From NCBI GenBank assembly GCA_003970805.2, contig CP051152.1, positions 3,534,001 to 3,598,000 of the forward strand: a stretch of 64,000 nt of DNA. The letters are read 5' to 3'. A program made the position numbers and the translations under genes. This stretch comes from Undibacterium piscinae. Lineage in GTDB: Bacteria; Pseudomonadota; Gammaproteobacteria; Burkholderiales; Burkholderiaceae_D. The notes under the pieces are model-generated. The model was not told the DNA's origin and made no database searches. It saw nothing but the letters and a program-made list of their open reading frames with translations. Positions 27,179 to 36,594 of this stretch are shown one piece after another; positions within the stretch are counted from its first letter, which is position 1; every line of letters begins with the position of its first letter.

Positions 27179-27538
27179 ATGCTTATCCCACCAGGTTTCA
27201 ATACCGTAACGCCCTACTTCTTCGTTGAAGGTGCAGATCGCTTCATTGAGTTCCTCGTTCACGGGCTTGGAGGCATCGAAATTGGCCGCCACATGAATGG
27301 CGATCGAATAGCAAATGCACAGGTTCGTCTCGGCACTTCCACAGTGATGGTCAGCGAAGCATCAAACGGCTTCCCAGCCATGCCAGCTTCCTACTATCTC
27401 TACGTCGAGAACGCGGATGAATCCATGCAGAGAGCAATCGCCGCTGGGGGTACGAAGATCATGGACGTAGCCAACATGCCATACCAGGACAGACAAGGCG
27501 GCATCAAAGATCAATTCGGCAATCTTTGGTGGCTATAG
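27179..27538 (+). CDS. VOC family (glyoxalase/PhnB-like) protein
   Basis: A 119-residue vicinal oxygen chelate fold protein. The N-terminus (GFNTVTPYFFVEGADRFIEF) and the C-terminal PYQDRQGGIKDQFGNLWWL are typical of PhnB-like members. A good ribosome site (GGAGGTCC) precedes the ATG. It stops right at GNLWW, where relatives usually continue for several residues, so the tail may be shortened. Function could be metabolite isomerisation or drug binding; not determinable. Confidence 0.85.
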   Translation: MLIPPGFNTVTPYFFVEGADRFIEFLVHGLGGIEIGRHMNGDRIANAQVRLGTSTVMVSEASNGFPAMPASYYLYVENADESMQRAIAAGGTKIMDVANMPYQDRQGGIKDQFGNLWWL

Positions 27539-28085
27539 CGCCTGATCAATGGTCCATACTGAGCGTGATAAGAACGCTTCACATGCATGTCAACTCCGCG
27601 AATTGCGGCCTTACGCCTCGCTCAAGCTGAGCACCAACGTGTCACGCTGGGTTTACGAACGGCAGTGAATTTTTGCCGCGAACATACGTTTTTTGTAAAA
27701 AGGATGTTGCACACTTGACGATGCAGATACTCCCCATTTAGGGCTATATATTTAGGCCTTCCCTTGTAAAACAATGCGGGTTGAAGTCGGCGAGATTCAT
27801 AAAACAATACGTTGTCCACAGTTGATTTCAGTACACTGTATCAAAATTAATACACTGTGCTATTTTTAGTACGTCATAGAGCATGGACTCTAGTTGGTGA
27901 GTTGCATTTGATCTGTCTGTATTGAAAACCATACGGTGCCAAAAGAGCTAATCTGACGAAAATTTCTTAAGTGCTTGAATTGTTTCAATAATATATTTTG
28001 TGGCACGGTGATTGCTATAGATAATTGAAGTCTTTTGATCGCAATGAAAAAATCAGACGCTTGATTCACCACGGAGGAAGCGACG
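27539..28085. other. Gap before the alanine racemase gene
   Basis: About 550 bp with no supported gene. The last third is AT-rich (28000 region) and probably holds the promoter of the alr-dadA operon, followed by the ribosome site GGAGG at about 28074. Confidence 0.45.
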
Positions 28086-29207
28086 ATGCAGCAAGATGCA
28101 TTACAAGCAGGACGGACCGGTAGGGCCGGAGCACTGTTAAAGATAGATTTAAAGGCCTTGCGTAATAACTATCGCTTATTGCGCGGCAAGTTAGGGAATG
28201 CGCAATGCGGTGCCGCCGTTAAGGCAGATGCCTATGGTTTGGGCGCGATCCGCGTTTCCCGGGCATTGGTGGAAGAAGGCTGTCGTCATTTGTTTGTGGC
28301 GCATCTGGAGGAAGCGATAACGCTACGCCCGCATGTGGCCGAACACGTTGCGATTTACGTCATGCACGGCTCGCCGGTTGGCTATGAGGCGGAATTTCTT
28401 GAACATCGCTGTATTCCTGTCTTAAACAGCCGTGAGCAAATTGCCGGTTGGCGCAAATTGGCCGAGGCCAACAACAAGCAGTTGCCTGCGATCATACAAC
28501 TCGATACCGGCATGTCTCGTATGGGCTTGTCCGCGCAAGAGGTGCAGGCATGGCTGGCGGATCCTGATTTTATCCGCGGCATTTCCCTGCAATATCTGAT
28601 GAGCCATCTGGCTTGCGCCGAAAATCAGCAGCATCCGATGAACCGGCAGCAATTACAGGCGTTTACCGCCTTACGCGCGCAATTACCGGCCTGTGGCGCA
28701 AGTCTGGCGAATTCTTCCGGCATTTTCCTCGGGCCCGATTTTCATTTTGACCTGGCGCGCCCCGGAGCCGCCTTGTATGGCGTGGCGCCGGTCGCCGGCC
28801 ATGATAATCCAATGCAGGCGGTGGCACATTTGCAAGGCCGTATTATCCAGACCCGTGAGATTGCCGCCGGCACCGGAGTTGGTTACAGCCTGACCTGGCG
28901 CTGTACCCGCCCTAGCCGTATCGCGACGGTTGCCGTGGGTTATGCCGATGGCTGGCTACGTAGTTTGAGTAATCGCGGCGTGGCGCATATTGGCGGAATC
29001 GCCGCGCCTATGGTCGGTAACGTATCGATGGATACCATTACGCTTGATGTCAGCGATGTCCCTTTGGCGCAGCTCTATCCTGGGGCCTTGGTCGATTTGA
29101 TCTCGGCTACGAATGGTGTTGATCAGGTGGCGGAACGCGCCGCTACCATAGGCTATGAGATTCTGACCAGCCTGGGTCTGCGTTTTGAACGTGAATATCT
29201 GGATTGA
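28086..29207 (+). CDS. alr: Alanine racemase (probably the catabolic, DadX-type role)
   Basis: A 373-residue PLP enzyme interconverting L- and D-alanine. The cofactor lysine is Lys46 in AAVKADAYGLGA, and the second catalytic residue is the Tyr in GVGYSLTWRC. QLDTGMSRMGL and MVGNVSMDTITLD are further family motifs. GGAGG lies about 8 bp before the ATG. Because dadA follows by 86 bp, this copy probably feeds D-alanine to the dehydrogenase for alanine catabolism, as DadX does, though it could also supply cell-wall D-alanine. Confidence 0.95.
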   Translation: MQQDALQAGRTGRAGALLKIDLKALRNNYRLLRGKLGNAQCGAAVKADAYGLGAIRVSRALVEEGCRHLFVAHLEEAITLRPHVAEHVAIYVMHGSPVGYEAEFLEHRCIPVLNSREQIAGWRKLAEANNKQLPAIIQLDTGMSRMGLSAQEVQAWLADPDFIRGISLQYLMSHLACAENQQHPMNRQQLQAFTALRAQLPACGASLANSSGIFLGPDFHFDLARPGAALYGVAPVAGHDNPMQAVAHLQGRIIQTREIAAGTGVGYSLTWRCTRPSRIATVAVGYADGWLRSLSNRGVAHIGGIAAPMVGNVSMDTITLDVSDVPLAQLYPGALVDLISATNGVDQVAERAATIGYEILTSLGLRFEREYLD

Positions 29208-29293
29208 ACTACCGCCTAGCATGGCAAATAGTTTACGAAATTAAATCAACAATAATAGAACGATCAATGTATATCGTTTCAGGGGAATAAAAA

Positions 29294-30589
29294 ATGAAAA
29301 TAGTGATCTTAGGCGCCGGCGTTATCGGAACCGCATCTGCTTATTATCTGGCGAAAGCCGGCCATGAAGTGACGGTATTGGAGCGTCAGCCAGCCTCCGG
29401 GCTGGAAACCAGTTATGCCAACGCCGGTGAAGTGTCGCCAGGCTACTCGGCCCCTTGGGCTGGCCCGGGGATTCCTCTGAAGGCGATCAAGTGGCTGATG
29501 ATGCGTCATAGCCCACTGGCGATTCGCCCTAGTCTCGATCCGCAAATGTGGCGCTGGGTAACCCAGATGCTGATGAATTGCACCACCAAGCGCTATGAAA
29601 TTAATAAAGGCCGTATGTTGCGTATGGCTGAGTATAGCCGTGACGTGTTGCAGCAATTGCGCGAGGATACCGGGATTCATTACGATGAACGCACGCAAGG
29701 CACGCTGCAGTTATTCCGCGATCAAAAGCAACTCGATGCTGCCGCGACTGATATCGCGATCTTGCAGCGCTACGAGGTGCCGTATGAACTGCTTGATAAA
29801 GCGGCCTGCCTGAAAGTCGAACCAGCCTTAGTGCATGTACAGCATAAATTTGTCGGCGCATTGCGCCTGCCGGGTGACGAGACTGGTGATTGTTTTAAAT
29901 TTACCCAAAGCCTGGCGAAATTGGCCGAGGGCTTGGGCGTCAAGTTTCAATATGGCGTCAGCATAGAAAAACTGGTCGCCACAGGTGACAAGATCAGTTC
30001 GGTGCAGACCTCGGTCGGTACGGTAACGGCAGACAGTTTTGTACTCGCTTTGGGTAGTTATTCACCTATCCTGTTGCGTGAACTGGGCATCAAGATTCCC
30101 GTGTATCCGATCAAGGGCTACTCGATCACCGTACCAATCACTGATGCCAGTTGCGCACCGGAATCAACGGTCATGGATGAAACCTATAAAGTGGCGATTA
30201 CCCGCCTCGGTGACCGTATCCGCGTCGGTGGTACCGCTGAAATTACCGGCTACAACCTCGATCTGCGCGCTGATCGCAGGGCGACACTGGTGCATTCCGT
30301 GACCGACTTATTTCCTAACGGTGGCGATGTAGAGCAAGCCGAGTTCTGGACCGGCTTACGCCCTATGACACCCGATGGCACGCCTATCGTCGGACCAACT
30401 CCATACCGTAATTTATTCCTGAACACCGGCCACGGCACCCTGGGCTGGACCATGGCATGTGGCTCAGGCCAGTTCATCGCCGATGTGGTTTCCGGAAAGC
30501 GTCCGGCCATCTCGACCGAAGGCTTGTTCATGGATCGTTATGGCAGCGTCAATCGTCCGATTATTCTTTCCAGCGAGTTGCAATCATGA
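29294..30589 (+). CDS. dadA: D-amino acid dehydrogenase small subunit
   Basis: A 431-residue FAD-dependent dehydrogenase that oxidises D-alanine to pyruvate and ammonia at the inner membrane, passing electrons to the quinone pool. The N-terminal dinucleotide motif is [40 protein letters not shown] is characteristic of DadA, and the C-terminal [20 protein letters not shown] closes the FAD site. GGGGAA lies 7 bp before the ATG. The stop overlaps the start of the Rrf2-like gene (ATGA). Confidence 0.96.
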   Translation: MKIVILGAGVIGTASAYYLAKAGHEVTVLERQPASGLETSYANAGEVSPGYSAPWAGPGIPLKAIKWLMMRHSPLAIRPSLDPQMWRWVTQMLMNCTTKRYEINKGRMLRMAEYSRDVLQQLREDTGIHYDERTQGTLQLFRDQKQLDAAATDIAILQRYEVPYELLDKAACLKVEPALVHVQHKFVGALRLPGDETGDCFKFTQSLAKLAEGLGVKFQYGVSIEKLVATGDKISSVQTSVGTVTADSFVLALGSYSPILLRELGIKIPVYPIKGYSITVPITDASCAPESTVMDETYKVAITRLGDRIRVGGTAEITGYNLDLRADRRATLVHSVTDLFPNGGDVEQAEFWTGLRPMTPDGTPIVGPTPYRNLFLNTGHGTLGWTMACGSGQFIADVVSGKRPAISTEGLFMDRYGSVNRPIILSSELQS

Positions 30590-31185
30590 ATTTGATAGAA
30601 CGCGAGCAATTACTCTCAAGTACAGAGATTTTTTCTGATCCTAGCTTGAACATGCGGTTTTATACCGCGATAGAATTGCTGGCGCAGATCGTGATGGTGA
30701 TGCCGCGTACTGTCACGCTCAATTCTATGGTGCAGGCGACTGGCAAGACGCCGCGCCTGGTCAGATCGATACTTGCCACTCTGGGCAAGGACGGTTTGGT
30801 AGCCAGGGATCTGAAGGAGAAGGATGCCTGGCATTGTCGCAGTTGCAATGGAGTGATCACGCTGGCAGATATCTACCGGTGTTTTTGTCAGGCCGAAGAG
30901 CATGCAGCGGCCAAGGCGGCGCTAAAAGCGAGCAATTTGGCAGCCTCGCTTGCCGAGGTTCAGGATGACGATGCAGAGATGTCCGCGGATGCGGTTGGCC
31001 GGGTACGTAGTTCCAGCCAGAATAGCGTTGATTTACTGATGATGCAGGTCAAGATGACGGTCAATCGCGCGGTGTTGCAACAACTGGAGCAATTTGATCT
31101 GGGTCGCTTGCGCGGCCTGACATCTGCTAGCAGTTTTCGCACGCACAATGCGCGACCACGCACCTATATGCCGGAAACTTTTTGA
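30586..31185 (+). CDS. Rrf2-like transcriptional regulator
   Basis: A 199-residue protein starting at the ATG that overlaps the dadA stop. The winged-helix region ([20 protein letters not shown], then [20 protein letters not shown]) resembles Rrf2 regulators. Four cysteines follow in [18 protein letters not shown], a spacing that could hold an iron-sulfur cluster or metal, unlike the classic three-Cys IscR pattern. The C-terminal half is longer than usual and unrecognised. Translational coupling to dadA suggests it senses or tunes alanine catabolism. Confidence 0.7.
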   Translation: MNLIEREQLLSSTEIFSDPSLNMRFYTAIELLAQIVMVMPRTVTLNSMVQATGKTPRLVRSILATLGKDGLVARDLKEKDAWHCRSCNGVITLADIYRCFCQAEEHAAAKAALKASNLAASLAEVQDDDAEMSADAVGRVRSSSQNSVDLLMMQVKMTVNRAVLQQLEQFDLGRLRGLTSASSFRTHNARPRTYMPETF

Positions 31186-31203
31186 CCCTGATGGGCTGCT
31201 TTC

Positions 31204-32763
31204 ATGCGTGTTAACATCCAATTTTCCGATCGTGTCGGTATCGCACATGAAATTTTGGCGGTTCTGGCGCGTCGCGGCCTCAACGTTCTTGCAGTGGAGG
31301 TTGACCCTCCGAATATCTATATCGACATTCCTGAGCTGGTTGAAGCGATGCTGCCATCCTTGCAAGCCGATTGTGACGCAGTCAGTGGCGTTGGAAAAAT
31401 ACAGGTATTGGATATTTTGCCGGGGATACGGCGCCGCCTCAATCTCGATACCATGATGGCGGTCATGGAAGACCCGGTCATCGCGATTGATGCGATCGGT
31501 CATGTGGTGATCGCCAATGCAGCGGCGGCAGCGGTTGCCGGCATGAGTGAAGAGGCGCTATGCCAAAAGACCCTGAGAGACTTGCTGGAAGACGCCAGCA
31601 TACAAGATGAGTTGATCGTCAATGCCTTCCGGGTACCTTCGCGGGAAGTGATCATGAACGGCGAGCCTTTCCTGATGGATGTGACTCCCGTGTCAGAACC
31701 GTTTTCAGAGGGCGTCGCCAATTTGGGCGCGGCAGTCGGTGCCTTGCTGACCTTGCATGCGCCTAAGCGCATGGGGGGGCGACTATCGGCGATCCAGCAT
31801 TCCGAAGGCAGCGGCTTCCATTTCATCATCGGAGAGTCTGAGCAGATACAGGCATTAAAAATACGGGCAGCGCGCGTCGCAGTGGTTGATGCACCCTTAT
31901 TGATTACCGGCGAAACCGGTACCGGTAAAGAATTGCTGGCGCAAGCCTGTCATGGCATCAGTACCCGCAGCAATGCGCCGTTTCTTGAACTTAATTGCGC
32001 AGCTTTGCCCGAAAGCCTGGCCGAAAGCGAGTTGTTTGGCTACATGGCCGGTGCATTTACCGGCGCCCAGCGCGGCGGCAAGCCCGGACTGATAGAGATG
32101 GCCGATGGCGGCACGGTATTTCTCGATGAAATTGGCGAAATGTCAATGTACTTGCAGGCCAAGTTGCTGCGTTTTTTGAACGACGGAAAATTCCGGCGTA
32201 TCGGCGGTGATAAGGAAGTGAAGGTGAATGTTCGTATTATCAGTGCGACCCATCGCAACCTGCGCAAAATGGTGCAGGAGGGCGCATTCCGCGAAGACTT
32301 GTTTTATCGCCTCAATGTCCTGCATTTAGAAATGCCGGCTCTGCGCGAGCGTCCGGATGATGTTTTACTGCTAGCCAGGCACTTCATCGAGCGCGCCTGT
32401 ACGCAGGCGCAAAAGCCGGTGTGCCGATTGAATGCCTCGGCTTGCGCCGCGCTGGTATCGAATCGCTGGCCGGGCAATGTCCGCCAGTTGCAGAACGTGG
32501 TATTCAGGGCAATTACCATGTCAGATCAGCGGGTACTTGATGCCGCCGATCTCGATTGGGCGGAAGGCAGTATTACGGCCGAAGAAGTCAATGCCGATGC
32601 CGCCGAGAGTTGGGAGTTGTCGGTTAATGCGTTTGAGTCGGCCTTGCTGGAAAAATTATATCCGCAGTTTCCTTCCAGCCGAAAACTGGCGGTTAGGCTG
32701 GCCACTTCACATTCCATGATTGCCGCAAAACTGCGTAAACATGGTATTCCGCAAAAACGCTAG
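31204..32763 (+). CDS. Sigma-54-dependent TyrR/PhhR-type regulator
   Basis: A 519-residue regulator with the TyrR layout: an N-terminal ACT domain (MRVNIQFSDRVGIAHEILAV, residues 1 to about 75), a PAS domain (about 78-195), an AAA+ domain (Walker A GETGTGKE at 236-243) and a C-terminal helix-turn-helix (KLAVRLATSHSMIAAKLRKH). The sigma-54 contact loop GAFTGA is intact at 283-288, so it should activate sigma-54 promoters; E. coli TyrR lacks this loop. It follows the Rrf2-like gene by 18 bp, next to dadA, so amino-acid-responsive control of alr-dadA is likely. Confidence 0.92.
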   Translation: MRVNIQFSDRVGIAHEILAVLARRGLNVLAVEVDPPNIYIDIPELVEAMLPSLQADCDAVSGVGKIQVLDILPGIRRRLNLDTMMAVMEDPVIAIDAIGHVVIANAAAAAVAGMSEEALCQKTLRDLLEDASIQDELIVNAFRVPSREVIMNGEPFLMDVTPVSEPFSEGVANLGAAVGALLTLHAPKRMGGRLSAIQHSEGSGFHFIIGESEQIQALKIRAARVAVVDAPLLITGETGTGKELLAQACHGISTRSNAPFLELNCAALPESLAESELFGYMAGAFTGAQRGGKPGLIEMADGGTVFLDEIGEMSMYLQAKLLRFLNDGKFRRIGGDKEVKVNVRIISATHRNLRKMVQEGAFREDLFYRLNVLHLEMPALRERPDDVLLLARHFIERACTQAQKPVCRLNASACAALVSNRWPGNVRQLQNVVFRAITMSDQRVLDAADLDWAEGSITAEEVNADAAESWELSVNAFESALLEKLYPQFPSSRKLAVRLATSHSMIAAKLRKHGIPQKR

Positions 32764-32803
32764 CTAAGCGGGGTTGTCTTGGCCTGCTTGCTCGTTGCTT
32801 ATG

Positions 32804-32995
32804 TTAGCGGGCTTGATCGTCAATGCCTGATTCCGGATCTTCCGGCAGGTTGACGGCCGGAATCGTATATTTCTCTTCAGCCCAGGCTCCCAGATCTATC
32901 TGCTTGCATCGGTTCGAACAGAAGGGGCGGAACGGACTCGCTTCGCTCCACGTTACTTTAGTGCCGCAGGTCGGGCAATCAACTATGGTGGCCAT
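32804..32995 (-). CDS. yacG: DNA gyrase inhibitor YacG
   Basis: A 63-residue zinc protein that binds GyrB and inhibits gyrase in E. coli. The four zinc cysteines are in [12 protein letters not shown] and [16 protein letters not shown]. The start at 32995 ([10 protein letters not shown]) is standard; a longer in-frame extension is not expected. It is the last gene of the minus-strand pil/coaE/zapD cluster. Confidence 0.93.
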   Translation of the reverse strand: MATIVDCPTCGTKVTWSEASPFRPFCSNRCKQIDLGAWAEEKYTIPAVNLPEDPESGIDDQAR

Positions 32996-33011
32996 GGTGC
33001 TGAATAATGAA

Positions 33012-33767
33012 TTAAAAATTGCAAAGGGTGAGGTCAAACGGGATATCGCCGTCAAAGGCCTTCGGCTTCATGTCGCCGCCCTGAGACATGTAGCGTATCC
33101 ATAGCATGTATTTATTGGCGGAAATCTCGGGGATGACGCCCAGTTCCCGGTCTATGGTGACGCGCAGCAATTGATATACCTTGCCTTGCAGCATTTGTTG
33201 ATAGCTGCCTGATTGTGCGAAAACTTTGCTTGTGACGCCAGATTCGCGCAATAGGCGCAACACGACGTTGATTGCATCAAATAGTGGTGCAATCGGGGCA
33301 AACCACATGGAAATATCGGAAAAGCGTTTCTCCGCTGAATTCTTTTGCCATGCGTGATAGCTCGGCAGATCAAATTCACAGGCTCCGCCAGGAATGATGG
33401 TGCGTCCGCGTATGCTCATCAGCCATTCATTGTCGCGTATGCTTTGACCGGTTTTTCCAGTCGATGCCATCAAGGCGATGCTGACCCGGTCAACCTCTTC
33501 GAGGATGCGATCCAACATGTCCGCTTGCACGTTAGGATTGGATTTGAAGCTAATCAGCGTATGTTTCTGGCGTTCCAGTTCTTGCAGCAGATCTGATTTT
33601 AAGTCGGCACGACCGGCGACTTCCAGCATTTCAAAAATGGTGGACAGGGCGACGTGGTGTTGCATGGGATCTGACTGGTGCAGGAAAAATGTAAATTTTT
33701 CGTACAAGTCTTCCAATCGCAATAACGTGCGAATACGCTCGTTAAAAGGGTATTCGTAAACAATCAA
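33012..33767 (-). CDS. zapD: Cell division protein ZapD
   Basis: A 251-residue ZapD, which cross-links FtsZ filaments at the division site. The N-terminal [20 protein letters not shown] and [20 protein letters not shown] are family hallmarks. Length is normal. It lies between coaE and yacG, as is common in betaproteobacteria and gammaproteobacteria. Confidence 0.95.
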   Translation of the reverse strand: MIVYEYPFNERIRTLLRLEDLYEKFTFFLHQSDPMQHHVALSTIFEMLEVAGRADLKSDLLQELERQKHTLISFKSNPNVQADMLDRILEEVDRVSIALMASTGKTGQSIRDNEWLMSIRGRTIIPGGACEFDLPSYHAWQKNSAEKRFSDISMWFAPIAPLFDAINVVLRLLRESGVTSKVFAQSGSYQQMLQGKVYQLLRVTIDRELGVIPEISANKYMLWIRYMSQGGDMKPKAFDGDIPFDLTLCNF

Positions 33768-33833
33768 AATGATATCCCTGTAAAAATAATGCTAACTAAA
33801 GTTTCACGTGATTCTGAACCAAGCTGAGCAAAA

Positions 33834-34473
33834 TTACAAACATTGCGTGCTATTTGTTTGGCTTAGTTTGGCTAACTCGAGATATTTCTCGTGTAGCAGG
33901 CGTACTTGCTCACGAATCGGGCTTAAATCACCTTCATTGACGATCACATCATCGGCTGCCTGCAGGCGTTGCTCGCGACTGGCTTGAGCCTGCATGATGG
34001 CAAGTACCTGTTGTTGCGTCATGCCATTTCTGCTCATGACCCTAAGTAGTTGTGTCGCTTCACTGCAGTCTATTACCAGCACCCTGCTGACGCGTTGCAC
34101 CCATGAGCCAGATTCGACCAATAAGGGAACGACAAAAATGGGGTAGTCGCCATCGGCTTTTTTTGCCGCGTCCTCAGTCTCGGCGCGTATCAGCGGATGC
34201 AGTATCTGTTCCAGCCGTTTTTTTTTGTTCCGGATGCGCAAAAATATGTTCACGCATTTTGCTTCGGTCCATCGCGCCGGAATCAAGGATGAACTCAGCA
34301 CCGAACTCTTTTTTGATTAACGGCATTGCCACGCCGCCGGGCGCGGTCAGTTGGTGCGCAATCAAGTCGGTGTCGATAAGACTGGCTCCTAGGTCTGCAA
34401 ACATATTGGCGACGGTAGTTTTTCCGCTACCGATGCCACCTGTCAGCCCTAGGGTGAAAGTACTGCCGGTCAT
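33834..34473 (-). pseudogene. coaE: Dephospho-CoA kinase CoaE, frame interrupted at an A9 tract
   Basis: CoaE phosphorylates dephospho-CoA in the last step of coenzyme A synthesis. The first frame starts at 34473 with the P-loop [16 protein letters not shown] and runs through [14 protein letters not shown]. The family sequence then continues in another frame as [15 protein letters not shown] and on to the normal end at 33834. The switch falls exactly on nine As (minus strand; Ts at 34218-34226); eight would give one open frame of normal length, about 212 residues. The gene is normally essential, so a sequencing error, or rescue by transcriptional slippage, is likelier than true loss. Its ATG overlaps the pilD stop by 1 bp. 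Confidence 0.88.
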
Positions 34474-35339
34474 CAGATAAATATGCCGAGATATTGTTGT
34501 GAGATCTGCTTGCCCCATAGCAGGGCTATCAGGCCGGCGACTGCCAGATAAGGGCCGAAAGGGATAGGGTTATTTTTACTCATCTTGGTAAATACCATCA
34601 GGGAAATCCCTACCAGCGCACCGACTAAAGAGGATAGCAGGATGATGAGAGGTAGCATGCTCCATCCCATCCAGGCACCCAGCGCGGCCAATAGTTTGAA
34701 ATCACCATAACCCATGCCTTCTTTCCCGGTGCTCAGCTTGAATAGCCAGTAAATTGACCACAAGGATAGATAACCAGCAGCCGCGCCTATCACTGCGCTG
34801 GAAAGTGAAGTGAATGTGCCATTGATATTGATCAGTAGCCCGCACCAGAGTAGCGGCAAAGTCAAATCATCAGGTAATAACTGAGTGTCGGCATCAATAA
34901 AAGTCATCGCTATCAGCAACCAGACAAATAACATCGCACTTAAACCGGCGATGCCGCTGCCGAAATGCCAGATCATGAAAGCCGATGATATTCCGGTCAG
35001 CAATTCCACCAGAGGGTAGCGCGCCGAAATTGCTGCCTTGCAACCCCTGCATTTACCACCTATCGCCAGATAGCTAAGTACCGGAATGTTTTCGAGAGCC
35101 GTAATCTGGTGTCCGCAATGCGGGCATGCCGAGCGGGGTACCATCAGATTGTAGCGCTCGGTATGTGGCAACTCTTTGCCACTTTCGCTGGCGACGTAAT
35201 TATCGGATTCCCTTTGCATCATTTTGGGAACCCGGTGTATTACGACATTTAAAAAACTACCGATAAGTAAGCCGAGAATACCTGCCAGCAGTGCTAGCGG
35301 CCAACTCCCCGGGCCAGCAAAAAAAATCAAATCAAGCAT
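34473..35339 (-). CDS. pilD: Type IV prepilin peptidase / N-methyltransferase PilD
   Basis: A 288-residue inner-membrane aspartic protease that cleaves and methylates type IV prepilins. The start at 35339 (MLDLIFFAG) is preferred over one 24 codons upstream that overlaps pilC. The cytoplasmic zinc-binding region has CPHCG and CRGCK. The catalytic aspartates are in [17 protein letters not shown] and [12 protein letters not shown]. It is 4 bp downstream of pilC and overlaps coaE by 1 bp. Confidence 0.95.
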   Translation of the reverse strand: MLDLIFFAGPGSWPLALLAGILGLLIGSFLNVVIHRVPKMMQRESDNYVASESGKELPHTERYNLMVPRSACPHCGHQITALENIPVLSYLAIGGKCRGCKAAISARYPLVELLTGISSAFMIWHFGSGIAGLSAMLFVWLLIAMTFIDADTQLLPDDLTLPLLWCGLLININGTFTSLSSAVIGAAAGYLSLWSIYWLFKLSTGKEGMGYGDFKLLAALGAWMGWSMLPLIILLSSLVGALVGISLMVFTKMSKNNPIPFGPYLAVAGLIALLWGKQISQQYLGIFI

Positions 35340-35343
35340 TAAA

Positions 35344-36576
35344 TTAAACCACCGAACCGAGTTTGAAAATTGGCAGGTATAGAGCAACCACCAGGCCACC
35401 GATAATGACACCGAGTATCGCCATGATCATCGGTTCCATTAGGCTGGCCAGATTGGCGACCGCGTCATCGACTTCTTCCTCGTAGAAATCAGCAACTTTA
35501 CCTAGCATGGCATCAAGTGAGCCGGATTCTTCGCCAATAGAAACCATTTGCGTCACCATGTTGGGAAAGACGTTGGCATTTTGCATCGCAACCGTCAGGC
35601 TGGTACCGGTCGTGACTTCCGTTTGAATTTTGAGTGTGGCGTCAAGATATACTGCATTACCGGCAGCGCCACCGACTGAATCGAGCGCTTCGACCAACGG
35701 TACTCCAGCTGCAAACATGGTCGCTAAAGTGCGAGTCCAGCGCGCAATGGTTGCCTTTCGTATAACCTCGCCAAATATCGGAGCCTGTAATAACAGGCGA
35801 TCCATGAAGCGCTGCATCTGCAGTGAGCGTTTCCAAGTGTGCAAGAAAAAGTAAATGGCGCCAAACAGTCCGCCAAAAATGAAATACCAATTAGCTACAA
35901 AGAAATCGGAAATTCCCATTACCACCAAGGTTGGTCCCGGCAACTCCGCGCCAAAGCTGGAAAACACTTCTTTAAACGCGGGAACTACCCAAATCATAAT
36001 AACGGCAGTGACGATAAATGCTACTGAGAGAATCGCGATAGGATAGGTCAGCGCCGACTTGATCTTGGCTTTAATCGCCAGGGTTTTTTCCTTATAGATG
36101 GCAAGGCGGGTCAGCAAATCTTCCAGAATACCAGCCTGTTCACCGGCGCCGACCAGATTACAAAATAAAGGGTCGAAATACAATGGGTATTTCCGGAACG
36201 CCTGATTCAGGCTGCTGCCGGTTTCCACATCTGCACGAATATCCATCAATAGTCTTGAGACTGAAGGGTTGGAGTGGCCTTTACCCACGATATCAAAAGA
36301 TTGCAGCAAGGGAACGCCGGCTTTCATCATGGTCGCCAATTGACGCGTAAACAGAGTGATGTCTTTGTCAGTAATCTTTTTTCCCGTGCTGTATGATTTT
36401 TTCTTGAGCTTGGTGACCAGAATCCCCTGGCGGCGCAAAGTGGCATTGACAATCGATTCTCCGCCGGCGCGCAGTTCACCGCGTACCGTCTTGCCCTGCT
36501 TGTCTTTTCCTTCCCAGGCGTATAGCTGCTCTTTGGCTTGCGCTGTTTTGGTCGTCCGGTTTGAGGTAGTTGCCAT
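35344..36576 (-). CDS. pilC: Type IV pilus inner-membrane platform protein PilC
   Basis: A 410-residue GspF-family platform protein that anchors the pilus motor. Two repeated cytoplasmic halves are present (FTRQLATMMKAGVPLLQSFD near residue 95 and WTRTLATMFAAGVPLVEALD near 300), with three transmembrane segments, the last at the C-terminus. It starts 18 bp after the pilB stop and is the middle gene of pilB-pilC-pilD. Confidence 0.95.
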   Translation of the reverse strand: MATTSNRTTKTAQAKEQLYAWEGKDKQGKTVRGELRAGGESIVNATLRRQGILVTKLKKKSYSTGKKITDKDITLFTRQLATMMKAGVPLLQSFDIVGKGHSNPSVSRLLMDIRADVETGSSLNQAFRKYPLYFDPLFCNLVGAGEQAGILEDLLTRLAIYKEKTLAIKAKIKSALTYPIAILSVAFIVTAVIMIWVVPAFKEVFSSFGAELPGPTLVVMGISDFFVANWYFIFGGLFGAIYFFLHTWKRSLQMQRFMDRLLLQAPIFGEVIRKATIARWTRTLATMFAAGVPLVEALDSVGGAAGNAVYLDATLKIQTEVTTGTSLTVAMQNANVFPNMVTQMVSIGEESGSLDAMLGKVADFYEEEVDDAVANLASLMEPMIMAILGVIIGGLVVALYLPIFKLGSVV

Positions 36577-36594
36577 CTTACTATTCCTATCGCT

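Noticed and set aside
32900..32930. GGTTCGAA-like T-loop sequence suggesting a tRNA
   Set aside because: It lies inside yacG and no cloverleaf or acceptor stem can be formed around it.
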